Shown: piece by piece, positions 1 through 10,047 of the stretch
How the letters are laid out: the number at the start of each line of letters is the position of its first letter
How positions within the stretch are numbered: position 1 is the stretch's first letter
DNA from: JAGOUB01 sp964648045
Lineage (GTDB): Bacteria; Patescibacteriota; Gracilibacteria; Peribacterales; Peribacteraceae
Length of the DNA: 29,671 nucleotides
Reading direction: 5' to 3'
Assembly: GCA_964648045.1 (NCBI GenBank)
Contig: CAZYNU010000011.1
Location: 1-29,671, forward strand
Translations under genes and position numbers: made by a program
The notes under the pieces: generated by a model
Seen by the model: only the letters and a program-made list of their open reading frames with translations
Told to the model about the DNA's origin: nothing
The model's database searches: none

Positions 1-2
1 AA

Positions 3-1013
3 CTGCGCTTCGGTACCAGCGCCGAAACCCTCAGCTGGGACATTCAGAACTTGCGCTTCCACTTCTCGGACGACGTGCACATCGACGGCAACACCACGGG
101 CAGCGGCGGATTGGCCATTGAGCAGAATATCCGCGCCAAGGGCAACCTGACGATCAACAGCGACAACGGTGCCAATGACGCCGTCCTTACCTTCGGTAAC
201 GGCACGCTGGCGCAAAGCCTGAGCTTCGTTGATGCCACGCAGGTCTTCCGCTTCTCCACCTCACTGGAGGTAGCCGGCAGCATGTCTGGCCAATCGCTCA
301 CGGTCAGCGGCCTACTCAACTGTGACACCATCGATACGGACGCCAACGGCGTGCTTGTCTGCGGCACCGACAGCGGCGCGGGCGGCGGCATTAGCCTGAG
401 CGACGGCGACGCGCGCTACGTGAACAGCGCCGGCGACACTATGACAGGCGCGCTCGTGGTGCAGAACGGAAACACGCACACGCCGACGTTGTCTCCCCTT
501 CTCAATGTGCGCGGCACGCTCTCCGGCGCCCTGTTGCGCGCCGCCAACATGGCAACGCAGGGAGCGGTGGTGTACTCCAGCGGTAGCATCCTGCGGCAGA
601 CGGCTCAGGGCGCATCGGGCCAGCTGCTCCTCTCGCAAGGAGCCGCGGCGCCAAAATGGGGCGACCCGGTGGGCGGCATGATTTGGTACTTCGACGGCAC
701 GCAAGCTGTAGCCACCAGCAAGGGGCCGCAGATCACGATGCCGTTTAGCCTCACACTGACCGAAATCAGCCTGATGGCAAAGGGCGCACCCACAGGTGCC
801 GATTTGATCTACGACATCAACGTGAACGGCACCACCATCTTCTCGACGCGGCCGCAGATTAACGCCGGCGCCACCACCGGAGGCGGCGGAGCGGTATTCT
901 CCACCGTGCAGGTACCGGCAAACTCACTACTCACTATCGACATTGACCAAGTGGGAAGCGCCTCACCCGGTACCGGCGTGACGGTAATGCTCAAGGGTAT
1001 CAGGAATTACTAA
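3..1013 (+). CDS. Tail-fibre-like surface protein, C-terminal part (5' end outside window)
   Basis: The frame is open from the first complete codon at position 3, so the TTG at 51 is probably internal and the true start lies upstream of the window. The visible 336 residues are rich in Gly, Ser, Thr, Asn and Asp with alternating beta-strand-like patterning and no membrane segment. A motif RYVNSAGDTMTGAL (near residue 138) is the kind of repeat seen in phage tail-fibre and tail-collar proteins and in large bacterial surface proteins. The last ~110 residues, starting at MIWYFDG, look like a compact beta-rich terminal domain of the receptor-binding type. The gene ends TAA and is convergent with the NHL-repeat gene, with only 8 bp between the stops and no obvious terminator. 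Surface adhesion is inferred from composition; a prophage remnant is an alternative, but no other phage structural gene is nearby. Confidence 0.6.
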   Translation: MRFGTSAETLSWDIQNLRFHFSDDVHIDGNTTGSGGLAIEQNIRAKGNLTINSDNGANDAVLTFGNGTLAQSLSFVDATQVFRFSTSLEVAGSMSGQSLTVSGLLNCDTIDTDANGVLVCGTDSGAGGGISLSDGDARYVNSAGDTMTGALVVQNGNTHTPTLSPLLNVRGTLSGALLRAANMATQGAVVYSSGSILRQTAQGASGQLLLSQGAAAPKWGDPVGGMIWYFDGTQAVATSKGPQITMPFSLTLTEISLMAKGAPTGADLIYDINVNGTTIFSTRPQINAGATTGGGGAVFSTVQVPANSLLTIDIDQVGSASPGTGVTVMLKGIRNY

Positions 1014-1021
1014 CTGATCAC

Positions 1022-4000
1022 CTAGAAACCGAAGAAGTGGAACGTGTCACCGCCGCCACTTGGCGCCGAGGACGATCCAGACGAAAAGATAAGCACGCGG
1101 TTATTGGTGGCGTCGGCCACGTACAGCTGACCGGAGGTACTATCGAAGGCGACGTTGCGGGGTGCTGAGACTCCGAATTGCGTGGTTGCTGCGGTAGTCG
1201 TGGTGAAGAACGGCTGCCCGAGCACAGCCAACGCATCTTGGCCGTCGACGATGGTCGCGGTGTCGTGGATGATGATGCGGTTATTCGTCAGGTCGGTGAT
1301 GTAGAGCTGATTCGCGGCCGAGTCGAACGCGACGGAAATGGGCGAGCTGAGACCCGACTGCGTGGTGGCCGCGGTGTTCGTCCAGAAATTCTGCTGACCA
1401 AGCACTCCATCGGGAATCACGTCGTCCCACAGGTTGCTGTTGTTCAAGTTGAACGATAACACGCGATGATTCGCGGTATCGGCCACGAACAGCCGATGAT
1501 TGACCGTATCCAGCGCCACTCCTTGCGGCGCACTCAGCCCCAGTTTGTAAGGCACATTATTCGCCAGTCCTTTCACATACACGGGATCGGGCGGATTCAC
1601 GTCATTCCCCGACTGACCAATGAGGCCAACCGCATTCTCGCCGTTGTTGATGGTATTGGCGTCAAAAAGAGAGACTCGATTGGCCGTCGCCTGCAAGACG
1701 TACAGCATGTTATTGCCATCAACCAGACAGCCGTTCGGTCCGTTCATACCAGCCTGACGAGTACCGGCTGTGGCAGTGGCGAAATCGGGTTGGCCCAAAA
1801 CATTGACCGCATTCTCACCGTCGGTGATGGCGGCCACGTCGTAGACAGTGGTGCGATTGGCCGTGGATTGCGTCACGAATAGACGGTTATCGGCGGTATT
1901 CAAGCACATGCCCATAGGACCATCCATGCCAGTCTGGGTGGTGCCAGGGGCAACTCCGGTGAAGTTTGGCTGGCCGAGTACGTTGATGGCATTTTCGCCA
2001 TCGGTGATGGCAGCCACGTCGTAGACAGTGACGCGGTTCACGATCGACTGGGAGACATACAGGCGTTGATTCGTGCTGTCGTAGGCCAGGCCGCGTGGGC
2101 CNNNNNNNNNNGGTAATACCAGTGAAATTGCCCTGGCCGAGCACGTTATTGGCGTTCATACCGTTGCCGATCGTGACCGTTAAGTCGTACATCAGCAGGC
2201 GGTTATTGGTGGATTCCAGGCTGTAGAGACGATTATGAGCCGAATCCACCAACACACCCGTGGGCGCCGACACGTTGAAACGCGTCGTACCGGCGGTAAT
2301 GGTAGTGAAGTTGGCCTGGCCAAGTACGTTGATGGCATTTTCGCCGTCGGTGATGGCGGCCACGTCGTAGACCGTAATGCGGTTACCAGTCACCTGCGCC
2401 ACATAGAGTCGGCTTGTGGCGTCGTCGTAGGTGATGCCGCGGGGGTCGTTCATGCCTGCCTGCGTGCTGCCTGCGGTGGCCGTGGTGAAGTTGACCTGGC
2501 CGAGTACGTTGATAGCGTTCTCGCCGTCGGTGATGGCAGTCACGTCGTAGGTGGTAACACGGTTGGCAGTCGCCTGAGAGACGAACAGGCGTTGATTCGT
2601 GCTGTCGTAGGCCAGGCCGCGTGGGGCGTTCATACCCGCTTGCGTGGTGGCGGCGGTGGCCGTGGTGAAGTTGGCCTGGCCCAGCACGTTCACCGCATTC
2701 TCGTTATCGGTAATGGCGGCCACGTCGTAGACCTTCACACGGTTAGCCGTACCCTCCGCCACGAAAAGGCGCTGATTGGCGCTGTCGTAGAGCACGTCGA
2801 ACGGCACGTTCATGCCCGTCTGGGTGGTAGCAGCAGTGGCAGAGGTGAAGTTAGCCTGACCAAGAATATTCACCGCATTCTCGCCGTTGGTGATGGCGGC
2901 CACGTCGAAGACTTTCACACGGTTACCCGTGCCTTCCGCCACGAAGAGCCGGTTATTCGGATCATCGAATGCCAAGCCGTTTGGAACGTTGAGACCGCTC
3001 TGCGTATTGCCAAGTGCATTCGTGTAGAAATTGGCCTGCCCCAGCACTTGATCGGGAATGAGGTCGAGCAGTAGATCGTTACTGTCGAGGTTATACACCA
3101 GGATGCGGTTGTTGCCGGTGTCGGACACGAAGAGACGATGATCGGTGGGATCGAGGGCAATGCCAATCACCGGCGCACTCATGCCTAGATTATTCGGACC
3201 GTTGTTCGCCACCGACTTGGTGTAGACCGGGCTTGGCGCCGACAGGCTGTCGTCGTATTGCCCCAGCAGATCGACGGCATCTTCGCCGTTGGTGATGGCG
3301 GCTACGTCGAACACCGACGCGCGATGAGAACCGGACTGGAGCACGTAGAGTAAGCCGTTCGCAGTGTCGATCAAGGCACCGTTTGGCGCGTTCAAGCCCG
3401 CCTGCGTGTTGGCGGCAGCCGTGGCGGTGAAGTTGGCCTGCCCGAGCACGTTGATGGCATTTTCGCCGTCGGTGATGGCGGCCACGTCGTAGACAGTGAC
3501 GCGATTGTTAGTAGTCTGAGCCACGTAGAGGGTTTGCGTGCCACTGTCGTAGGCCAGGCCGCGAGGACCGTTCATGCCCGATTGGGTGTTGGTGGCGGAG
3601 GTCGTGGTGAAGTTGACCTGGCCGAGTACGTTGATGGCATTTTCGCCGTCGGTGATGGCGGCCACGTCGTAGACCTTCACGCGGTTACCCGTACCCTCCG
3701 CCACGAAGAGACGTTGATTGGCACTGTCGTACGCCAGACCGTACGGCACGTTCATGCCTACCTGCGTGGTAGCAGCAGTGCCCGTGATGAAGTTGACCTG
3801 GCCGAGCACGTTGATAGCGTTCTCGCCATTCGTCACGACAGCCACGTCGTAGATGGTGACGCGGTTGAGAGTGGAATCCGAGACAAAGAGTCGCTGGTTC
3901 ACACTGTCATACAAGACATCCGCCGGAGCACTCATACCAACCTGAGTGGTAGCCGCCGTGGTGCCAATGAATGTGCTTTGACCGAGAACGTTCACGGCAT

Positions 4001-6824
4001 TCTCGCCATCGGTAATGGCGCTGACATCGAAGACTTTCACGCGGCTGCCGGCACCTTCGGCCACGAATAGCAAGGTACTACCGCTCAGCGCCAGACCATT
4101 GGGCGTTTCAAGACCAGTCTGCGTGGAAGCGGCCGCGTTGGAGTGAAAATTCAACTGCCCAAGCACGTTGTCGGGAATGCGGTCGACTAAGGTATTGCTG
4201 CCATCCAGGTTGTAGACAAGGATGCGGTTATTGGTGGTGTCGGAGAGAAACAACCGATGTCCAGATGTATCGAGCGCGAGACCCATATTGGGCGCATTTA
4301 GTCCGAGCTTATACGGACCGTTATGGACGGTGGTTTTGGTGTAGATCGGCTGTGGTGCGGCAAGGTTGCTATCGGTCTGGCCAACGCCAAGCGCGGAGTT
4401 CATGCCCATCGCCGAGTTTCCGCCAAAGTTATAGACCTTCACGCGGTTGCTATTGGACTCGGCTACAAACAGGCGCTGATTAGAGGCATCGTAGGCCAAA
4501 TCAATCGGCAAGTTGACACCCACCTGCGTGCTGGCCGCCGTCACGGTGGTAAAGTTCACCTGGCCCAAGACGTTGACGGCCTCTTCGCCGTTGGTGATGG
4601 ACGTCACATCATAGGCAAACACACGGTTACTACCTTGGGCCACGAACAGACGATTGTTCGCGTCGTCATACGCCAGTCCGTAGGGCGCGTTCAATCCGAC
4701 CTGCGTGTTGGCAGAGGCGGAACTCCAGAAGTTTTGCTGACCCAGCACGTAGTCTGGCACGGAATCGATCAAAACATTGCCAGCATCCAAATCGTAGACC
4801 AAGATGCGATTATTCGTCGTATCACTAATAAAGAGGCGATGATCGGTGGGATCGAGGGCAATGCCGGTATTGACGCCACTGAGGCCCAATTTATGAATGG
4901 CATTATTGGCCGTAGCTTTGGTGAAGATGGGGGCTGGCGCACCCACGAGGCCATCATTCTGTCCTAAAAGACTGGCAGCATTTTCGCCATCACCAATGCT
5001 GGCCACATCAAACACCATAATGCGGTTATTGGTGCTATCTGCAACGTAGAGTTGGTAATTCAACGGATCGTACGCAAGCTGCCTGGGAGCCGAGAGGCTG
5101 TATTGGGTGGTACCCGGAGAGGCCGAGGAGAAGCTGAGTTGCCCCAGTACGTTCAGTGCCGGCTCACCATTGGTAATGCTAGCAATGTCATATACAACGA
5201 CGCGGTTATTGGTGAAGTCTGAGACAAATAGCAAATTACGCACCTCATCCAAGGCGACAGCGGCGGGGAAACTAAGACCAACCTGCGTGGTAGCAGTGGC
5301 ATTGCTATAAAAATTCGCCTGACCCAACACGGCATCGGGAATGAGATCGACGAGCGTGTGCGAGGTATCCAGGTTATAGACGAGCACGCGGTTATTGGTG
5401 GAATCTGCCACAAAAAGCCGATTACCAAGTGTATCCACAGCTACGCCGTTAGGAGCACTCATGCCCATGGGATTGGGCACGTTGTTAGCAGTAGCCTTGG
5501 TGTAGACAGGGTCGGGGTTCGACATACTGTCGCCGTATTGCCCCAGCAGATTGACAGCATCTTCGCCGTTGGTGATGGCGGCCACGTCGAACACCGACGC
5601 GCGATGGGAGCCGGATTGGAGTACATAGAGGAGGCTGTTCGCACTGTCGATCAAGACACCGTTGGGAGTGTTCAAGCCCGCCTGGGTATTGGCGGCAGCC
5701 GTGGCGGTGAAGTTGGCCTGCCCGAGAACGCTCACGGCGTTCTCGCCGTTGGTGATGGCGGCCACGTCGTAGGTGGTCACGCGGTGATTGGTGGCCTGAG
5801 CCACGTAGAGGGTTTGCGTGCCGCTGTCGTAGGCCAGGCCACGCGGGGCGTTCATGCCGGATTGGGTGTTGGCGGAGCTACCGGTGGTGAAAGTGGTTTG
5901 GCCGAGCACGCTCACGGCGTTCTCGCCGTTGGTGATGGCGGCCACGTCGTAGACGAGCACGCGATTGTTCGTGCCATCAGAAACGAATAAACGCTGATTG
6001 GCACTGTCGTATGCCACTCCGTACGGCGCGCTCATGCCCGCCTGCGAGGTGGCAGAGGTGGTAGAGGTAAAGCTGGCCTGGCCAAGCACGCTCACGGCCG
6101 CCTCACCGTCGCTTAAACCATCGGACAAGTCGTAGACGGTGACGCGATTATTACCGTTCTGGACCACGAACAAGCGCTGGTTGACGCTGTCGTACGTTGC
6201 GTCCATAGGCATGTTCATGCCCGCCTGCGTGTTGGCGAGACCACCCACGAGAAACGTCGGCTGACCCAGGACATTGATCGCATTCTCGCCATTGGTGATG
6301 CTCGTCACGTCGAAAACCGTTACGCGAGAGACAGTGCTCGCAAAGTTTTGCGTCACGAACAAGCGATTGTTCGTATCGTCGAAGGCAATGCCATAGGGGT
6401 TATAGAGACCGGCCTGGGTGAGGCCCACCGCGTTCGACCAAAAGTTCGGCTGGCCCAAGACCTGATCGGGCACGCGATCGACGAGGATATTGCTTCCGTT
6501 AAGCTCATAGACCAACACCCGGTTATTCGTGGTGTCGGACAAGAATAAACGATGATCGGTGGTATCCATCACCAACCCCACGCTTGGCGTGTTCAACCCG
6601 AGTTTACTGGGAACATTCTGCACCGTGCTCTTCACGAAAATGGGCGTTGGCGTACCTGTAAATCCGTTATTCTGACCAAGGGCGCTAGTGGCGGCCTGGT
6701 AGGTTTCCAGCGCTTGCGTCGGCCACGCCACGCACCAGAGGGAAAGCACCCCCATACACAGCACAACAACGCGTGCGCGAACGGCCCATGGCGACAGCAC
6801 CGTGAGAATGCGCGCAGTATACAA
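1022..6824 (-). CDS. Giant secreted NHL-repeat beta-propeller protein (interrupted by assembly gap)
   Basis: This is a single gene split by the N-run at 2102-2111. Reading either side continues the same repeat in register, so the break is an assembly artefact. The N-terminus has basic residues, a hydrophobic stretch and a likely signal-peptidase site after PTQALE, so export is predicted. Thirty NHL-type units follow, most about 60 residues (180 bp), each carrying (V/L)LGQ, a (N/R)RLFV-type strand, NRV and YDV. Six units are longer (~74 residues) and contain a PxP(I/V)(F/Y)xK segment: units 1, 7, 10, 13, 19 and 28. The protein ends with a Ser/Gly linker and FHFFGF. NHL propellers usually have six blades, so five propellers are plausible. 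The start is TTG at 6824, 24 bp after the upstream gene's stop, with a purine-rich GGGAAA just before it; an in-frame ATG at 6755 is the alternative. Likely a cell-surface binding protein; its ligand is unknown. Confidence 0.85.
1085..6680 (-). repeat. Thirty tandem NHL-encoding units, mostly 180 bp
   Basis: The same motif returns every 180 bp over long stretches. For example gccacgtcgtagac occurs at 3481 and 3661, and gccacgtcg at 5581, 5761 and 5941. Degeneracy varies: units around 2400-3900 are very similar to each other, while units at both ends are more diverged, suggesting recent internal duplication in the middle. The long 74-residue header units sit at numbers 1, 7, 10, 13, 19 and 28, so the spacing between headers is always a multiple of three units. 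These are protein-coding repeats, not a CRISPR array. Confidence 0.9.
2102..2111. other. Assembly gap (10 N) inside the NHL gene
   Basis: Ten N bases interrupt repeat unit 25. On the coding strand the sequence before the gap ends exactly at a codon boundary (GQGNFTGIT) and resumes exactly at a codon boundary (GPRGLAYDS). In the 60-residue unit consensus nine residues separate these two motifs, so the missing piece is 27 nt, or 27 nt plus a whole number of repeat units. Ten is not a multiple of three, so the N-run is a placeholder rather than a measured length. It creates the false frameshift that breaks the gene. Confidence 0.95.
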
Positions 6825-6848
6825 TTTCCCGCCACGCCCTCATGAGTC

Positions 6849-9239
6849 TCACCGCGTCTTCTTCTTGCCAAGTAGCAGAAGCAGGGCATCGCTCTCTTCC
6901 GCACGACCCAGCCGCTTCGCCTCCAGTGCCTGCGTCTCGGATTCTTTCAGAGAGCCTTGATGGTAGTAGGCCAACGCCAGGTTAAAGTGCGCATCGGCGA
7001 ATTCTGGTGCGATCTCGATGGCGCGTCGGCAGGCATCGATGGCCTCTGGCATGCGCTTCTGGCCGACGAGCAAAGCGCAAAGATTGTTCCACGCCTCGGC
7101 AAAGCTGGGATTTAGCATCGTCGCCGTTTGAAACAACCGTTCGGCCTCCGCGTACTCGCGCTGTTGAGCCTGCTCCACTCCTTCGTCGTTGAACTGCTGC
7201 GCATCGAGGGCGGGGTTGGGCAATCCCCCTTTGGGTTCAGGCACCACCGCCCCCGTACCCACAGAAGGCAGCATCATCGGCGCAGTAGAACCAAGTCGCA
7301 TGAACCACGCCCGCCAAGCACGACCCGCCTTGTCGAACACACCGGCAATGTAGTCGCGATTCACATCGGGGTACTGACTGCCGGCCAACCGCAGGAGGTG
7401 ATCGTAGGCATCGGCCGCTTCGTCCCATTGTCGCCGGGCCACCGCCGCCGCCCCCAGCACAGCGTACGGTTCGGGCGAAAAGGGACGAACACGCGACGCA
7501 TCTTCGGCCAACGCCGTCACTTCGTCGAAGCGCCCCTCCTGCAGAGCCAAATTGGCAAGCGCCAGGGTTGCCTTCACGCCGTCCATATTCTCGCGTCGCA
7601 CACGCTCCAGTTCGCGCACGAGCACGTCGTGGTCTTCTTGCGACACATGAGCGAAATCGCTTTTGAATTGCAGGTCCGTCGCAGTGAGCAGGGTATAGCG
7701 CGAACGGTCGATGACAGGCTTATTCTCCGGCGTGTTCTTGAGATACACAGCCACCCAGTCGTCTAGGTAGACCAGCGGCCAGTCGGGGTTGCGGTCGAGA
7801 TGCCAGCTGTAGGGCAAACGGTCGCGCTCGCGGATGGCGTCGTAATCGACGAGGGCGTAGGTGACGCCGTACCGCTCAGTCAGCTCCTGCCAGCGCTGCT
7901 CGTTCACGCCCGCCGCATAGGTGAGGGTCATGAAATCCATACCGTAGTCCACGTTGCGGCCGTCGATGAACACTTTTCGCTCAGGGAAGCCGCGGTGAAT
8001 GATGTAACCGCCAATGCCGTAGGTGTTGAACATCTTGCCCTTCACGCCTTCGCGCTCAAGGAACTCGTAGGCCCCGCGCGCCAGGTCAAACTGGCCGAAG
8101 CCAAACAGATTGTCTCGCTGCTCAAAATCGAAGGAGCGAACCACGGCCACGCGACCCAGAACCAACACGAGCACCAGCGTGAGAGCAGAGGCGGTCAGTC
8201 GTCTCCTGGCCAACCACGACCACGCGCGCTCGGCGGCCGGGGCCTGCTTCAATTGATAGAAACAGGTCGCCAAAGCGGCGAAGATGAAGAGAATCTCGTG
8301 ACGGAACGCCTGGCGCGAAAGGGCGGCCGTCATGACGAGTAGGAGCGTATTGAAGAGCAGATGCCGCCGACCCAGCAGCAACGAGCCGACGGCGGCTAGC
8401 CAGAACGGCCACAACTCAGAAAGATAGAGCGGCCAGGCCCGGGGCTGCCATTCGGCGATGTACACGATGGTCTGGTCACTGAGCAGATTCCAGAGGTACG
8501 CCACCGTTCCAAGTCCGTTTGGCGGGAGCACAAGAATGACGGCCATGAGGGCCAACGTGCCGCAGAGCAGCAACAGGCCACGCGCCTCTTCTGGCTGTCG
8601 CGAACGCCACCAGGTCACTGCACCTTGGAGCAGCAGGAACGTCACCATGGCGCAGCCCACCACGGCCGCGCCGCCGTGCGTGTTCACCCACAGGAGCTGC
8701 AATGCCAGAAATGCCGCGCCAATCCATGCGCGCTTCTTAAGCGTGCGCGCATCGAGCCAGCCGAACGACAGCAGTAAAAAGGCCGCAACGATGACGAAGG
8801 TGAAGAGCTGAGGACGTTCCAGAAAACTTCCCTTCGCAATCACCACGCCCCAGACGGCCAGGAGGATATTGGGGAAAATTCGACGGGGTGCGATGAGTAG
8901 CAGAAGGCCAACGGACAACGAGGCAATGACGCCCCGAAAGAGAATAATCCCCGTCGACCCGAACGTTTGATAGATGAGCGACAGAACGATCTGCGCCAGC
9001 CACTCGTGGGTCGCCAGGTACGGCAGGCCCTCGCGTGTATAGGCAAATGGATCCACCGCGATCCAGCCCGATGTGAGCAGCAGCTTGCCCGCGGTGATGT
9101 GCCACCAAAAGTCGCGGTCCATGATTTTGAACGTGCACACCCAGAAGATGGCCGCCAGCGCGGCGCCAATGAGGAGAGCAGACGCGCACGCGCGCAGCCA
9201 AGGCACAGACAGCCGGAGGAAGCGGAATCGCGAGAGCAT
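6849..9239 (-). CDS. Polytopic GT-C-like membrane protein with C-terminal TPR repeats
   Basis: The N-terminal ~390 residues hold about nine hydrophobic segments. The first is followed by a DRDFWWHITAG motif and a downstream HEWLAQ motif, a pattern typical of GT-C (PMT/ArnT-like) membrane glycosyltransferases, whose first extracytoplasmic loop carries acidic residues for a polyprenyl-phosphate-linked sugar donor. A soluble middle region includes KVFIDGRNVDYG. The C-terminal ~250 residues contain TPR-type helical pairs (for example FNDEGVEQAQQREYAEAE and AHFNLALAYYHQGSLKES). The open frame extends to 9356, but that longer version would overlap the divergent gene starting at 9350, and the extension has no protein character. 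ATG at 9239, just before the first membrane helix, is therefore chosen (796 residues). It probably forms an operon with the NHL gene 24 bp downstream; glycosylation of that exported protein is a speculation from context. The exact substrate cannot be read from sequence. Confidence 0.75.
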   Translation of the reverse strand: MLSRFRFLRLSVPWLRACASALLIGAALAAIFWVCTFKIMDRDFWWHITAGKLLLTSGWIAVDPFAYTREGLPYLATHEWLAQIVLSLIYQTFGSTGIILFRGVIASLSVGLLLLIAPRRIFPNILLAVWGVVIAKGSFLERPQLFTFVIVAAFLLLSFGWLDARTLKKRAWIGAAFLALQLLWVNTHGGAAVVGCAMVTFLLLQGAVTWWRSRQPEEARGLLLLCGTLALMAVILVLPPNGLGTVAYLWNLLSDQTIVYIAEWQPRAWPLYLSELWPFWLAAVGSLLLGRRHLLFNTLLLVMTAALSRQAFRHEILFIFAALATCFYQLKQAPAAERAWSWLARRRLTASALTLVLVLVLGRVAVVRSFDFEQRDNLFGFGQFDLARGAYEFLEREGVKGKMFNTYGIGGYIIHRGFPERKVFIDGRNVDYGMDFMTLTYAAGVNEQRWQELTERYGVTYALVDYDAIRERDRLPYSWHLDRNPDWPLVYLDDWVAVYLKNTPENKPVIDRSRYTLLTATDLQFKSDFAHVSQEDHDVLVRELERVRRENMDGVKATLALANLALQEGRFDEVTALAEDASRVRPFSPEPYAVLGAAAVARRQWDEAADAYDHLLRLAGSQYPDVNRDYIAGVFDKAGRAWRAWFMRLGSTAPMMLPSVGTGAVVPEPKGGLPNPALDAQQFNDEGVEQAQQREYAEAERLFQTATMLNPSFAEAWNNLCALLVGQKRMPEAIDACRRAIEIAPEFADAHFNLALAYYHQGSLKESETQALEAKRLGRAEESDALLLLLGKKKTR

Positions 9240-9324
9240 CGATTGCGTTGGAGTATAGAGGAGGCGCGGTGCGTGCGCAGGCGGGACCAGCGGCACACCG
9301 GCATCGCAACGATTCGCACCAAGA

Positions 9325-9347
9325 GGACACGTCGTAGTACCGTGTCC
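9325..9347. promoter_or_regulatory. Inverted repeat just upstream of the VOC gene
   Basis: GGACACG (9325-9331) and CGTGTCC (9341-9347) form a perfect 7-bp inverted repeat with a 9-nt loop, ending 2 nt before the ATG at 9350. No Shine-Dalgarno sequence is visible there. It could be an operator in the 110-bp divergent intergenic region or an RNA hairpin that limits initiation. Confidence 0.3.
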
Positions 9348-9349
9348 GC

Positions 9350-9799
9350 ATGACACTCAAGCGCATGGACAACGTCAGCATCGTGGTGAAAGACATCGAC
9401 GCTATGGTCGCCTTCTTCCAGGAGTTGGGGATGACGCTCGTGGGCGAGACGACGGTGGAGGGCGAGTGGGTCGATCGCGTCATTGCCGTGAAGGGCAGCA
9501 AGAGCCGCATCGCCATGCTGCAGACGCCCGATGGCCATAGCCGCATCGAACTGGCGCAGTTCCTCACGCCCGCAGCGGTGCCTGGCGACGATGAGAAGAC
9601 GCCGGCGAACGCGCTGGGTATCCGCCGCATCATGTTCGCGGTGGAGGATATCGATAAGGTCGTGAAGCACTTGGAAAGCAAAGGCGCCAAGCTCATGGGC
9701 GAGATCATGCAGTACGAGGATATTTATCGTTTGTGTTACCTGCGCGGACCGGAAGGGGTGATGGTGGGGTTGGCGGAGGAGCTCGGCAAAAAAGATTAA
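9350..9799 (+). CDS. VOC superfamily (glyoxalase/bleomycin-resistance fold) protein
   Basis: This 149-residue protein has the two-module vicinal-oxygen-chelate layout. Module one starts at MDNVSIVVKDIDAMVAFFQELG. Module two starts at IRRIMFAVEDIDKVVKHLESKGAKLMG and ends in a YLRGPEGVMVGLAEELG strand, a typical VOC ending with its glutamate near the C-terminus. Such proteins bind a metal and act as lyases, dioxygenases or drug-binding proteins; the substrate cannot be assigned here. The gene is divergent from the GT-C/TPR gene. Its TAA lies 3 bp before the left attachment site, so before the island arrived it was convergent with ssrA and almost touched it. The GC-rich composition matches the flank, not the island. 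Confidence 0.85.
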   Translation: MTLKRMDNVSIVVKDIDAMVAFFQELGMTLVGETTVEGEWVDRVIAVKGSKSRIAMLQTPDGHSRIELAQFLTPAAVPGDDEKTPANALGIRRIMFAVEDIDKVVKHLESKGAKLMGEIMQYEDIYRLCYLRGPEGVMVGLAEELGKKD

Positions 9800-9802
9800 A
9801 AT

Positions 9803-9816
9803 TGGTGGAGATGCCG
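9803..9816. repeat. Left attachment site of the island (orphan ssrA 3' end)
   Basis: TGGTGGAGATGCCG is identical to 27207-27220. Here it is followed by CGCTCC instead of the remaining tmRNA T-arm sequence, so it marks the junction where the original chromosome was split. The VOC stop codon lies 3 bp to its left. Confidence 0.9.
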
Positions 9817-10019
9817 CGCTCCATTTCCAACATTTTGAACGGATCATCTCGGACCTCGGCAATATACCGACGAACTGCATAAACTGCACGAATCGATGCG
9901 GGCAGTGCTCGCCATGTAGGAACACTAATATTCTGAGCTTCTTCTGGTTTTTTATTTATTGATAAACATAAGAAGGATCGCTTTCCAACATACATCTTTG
10001 CAAAACCCAATCTGTAAAT

Positions 10020-10035
10020 TGTGATATTAATCACA
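10020..10035. promoter_or_regulatory. TGTGA-N6-TCACA palindrome upstream of the NUDIX gene
   Basis: TGTGATATTAATCACA is two perfect TGTGA half sites separated by 6 bp, the spacing of CRP/FNR-family operators. It lies 12 bp upstream of the preferred ATG (10048), within an A+T-rich leader, so an activator role is unlikely and repression more plausible. No CRP-family gene is in the window; the match could be chance. Confidence 0.35.
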
Positions 10036-10047
10036 TAGGATATGCAT

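Noticed and set aside
2235..5990. Long plus-strand ORFs (for example 2235-3074, 3534-4070, 5358-5990) with repeated VGDGGHV motifs
   Set aside because: They are antisense shadows of the NHL repeats; the 180-bp period keeps the opposite frame open. They have no independent start signals or recognisable domains.
1085..6680. CRISPR-like periodicity
   Set aside because: The period is 180 bp with no short repeat-spacer pattern and the units translate into a continuous NHL protein.
9239..9356. Longer N-terminus of the GT-C/TPR protein, starting at 9356
   Set aside because: It would overlap the divergent VOC gene start at 9350, leaves no promoter space, and adds a segment with no protein character before the first membrane helix.
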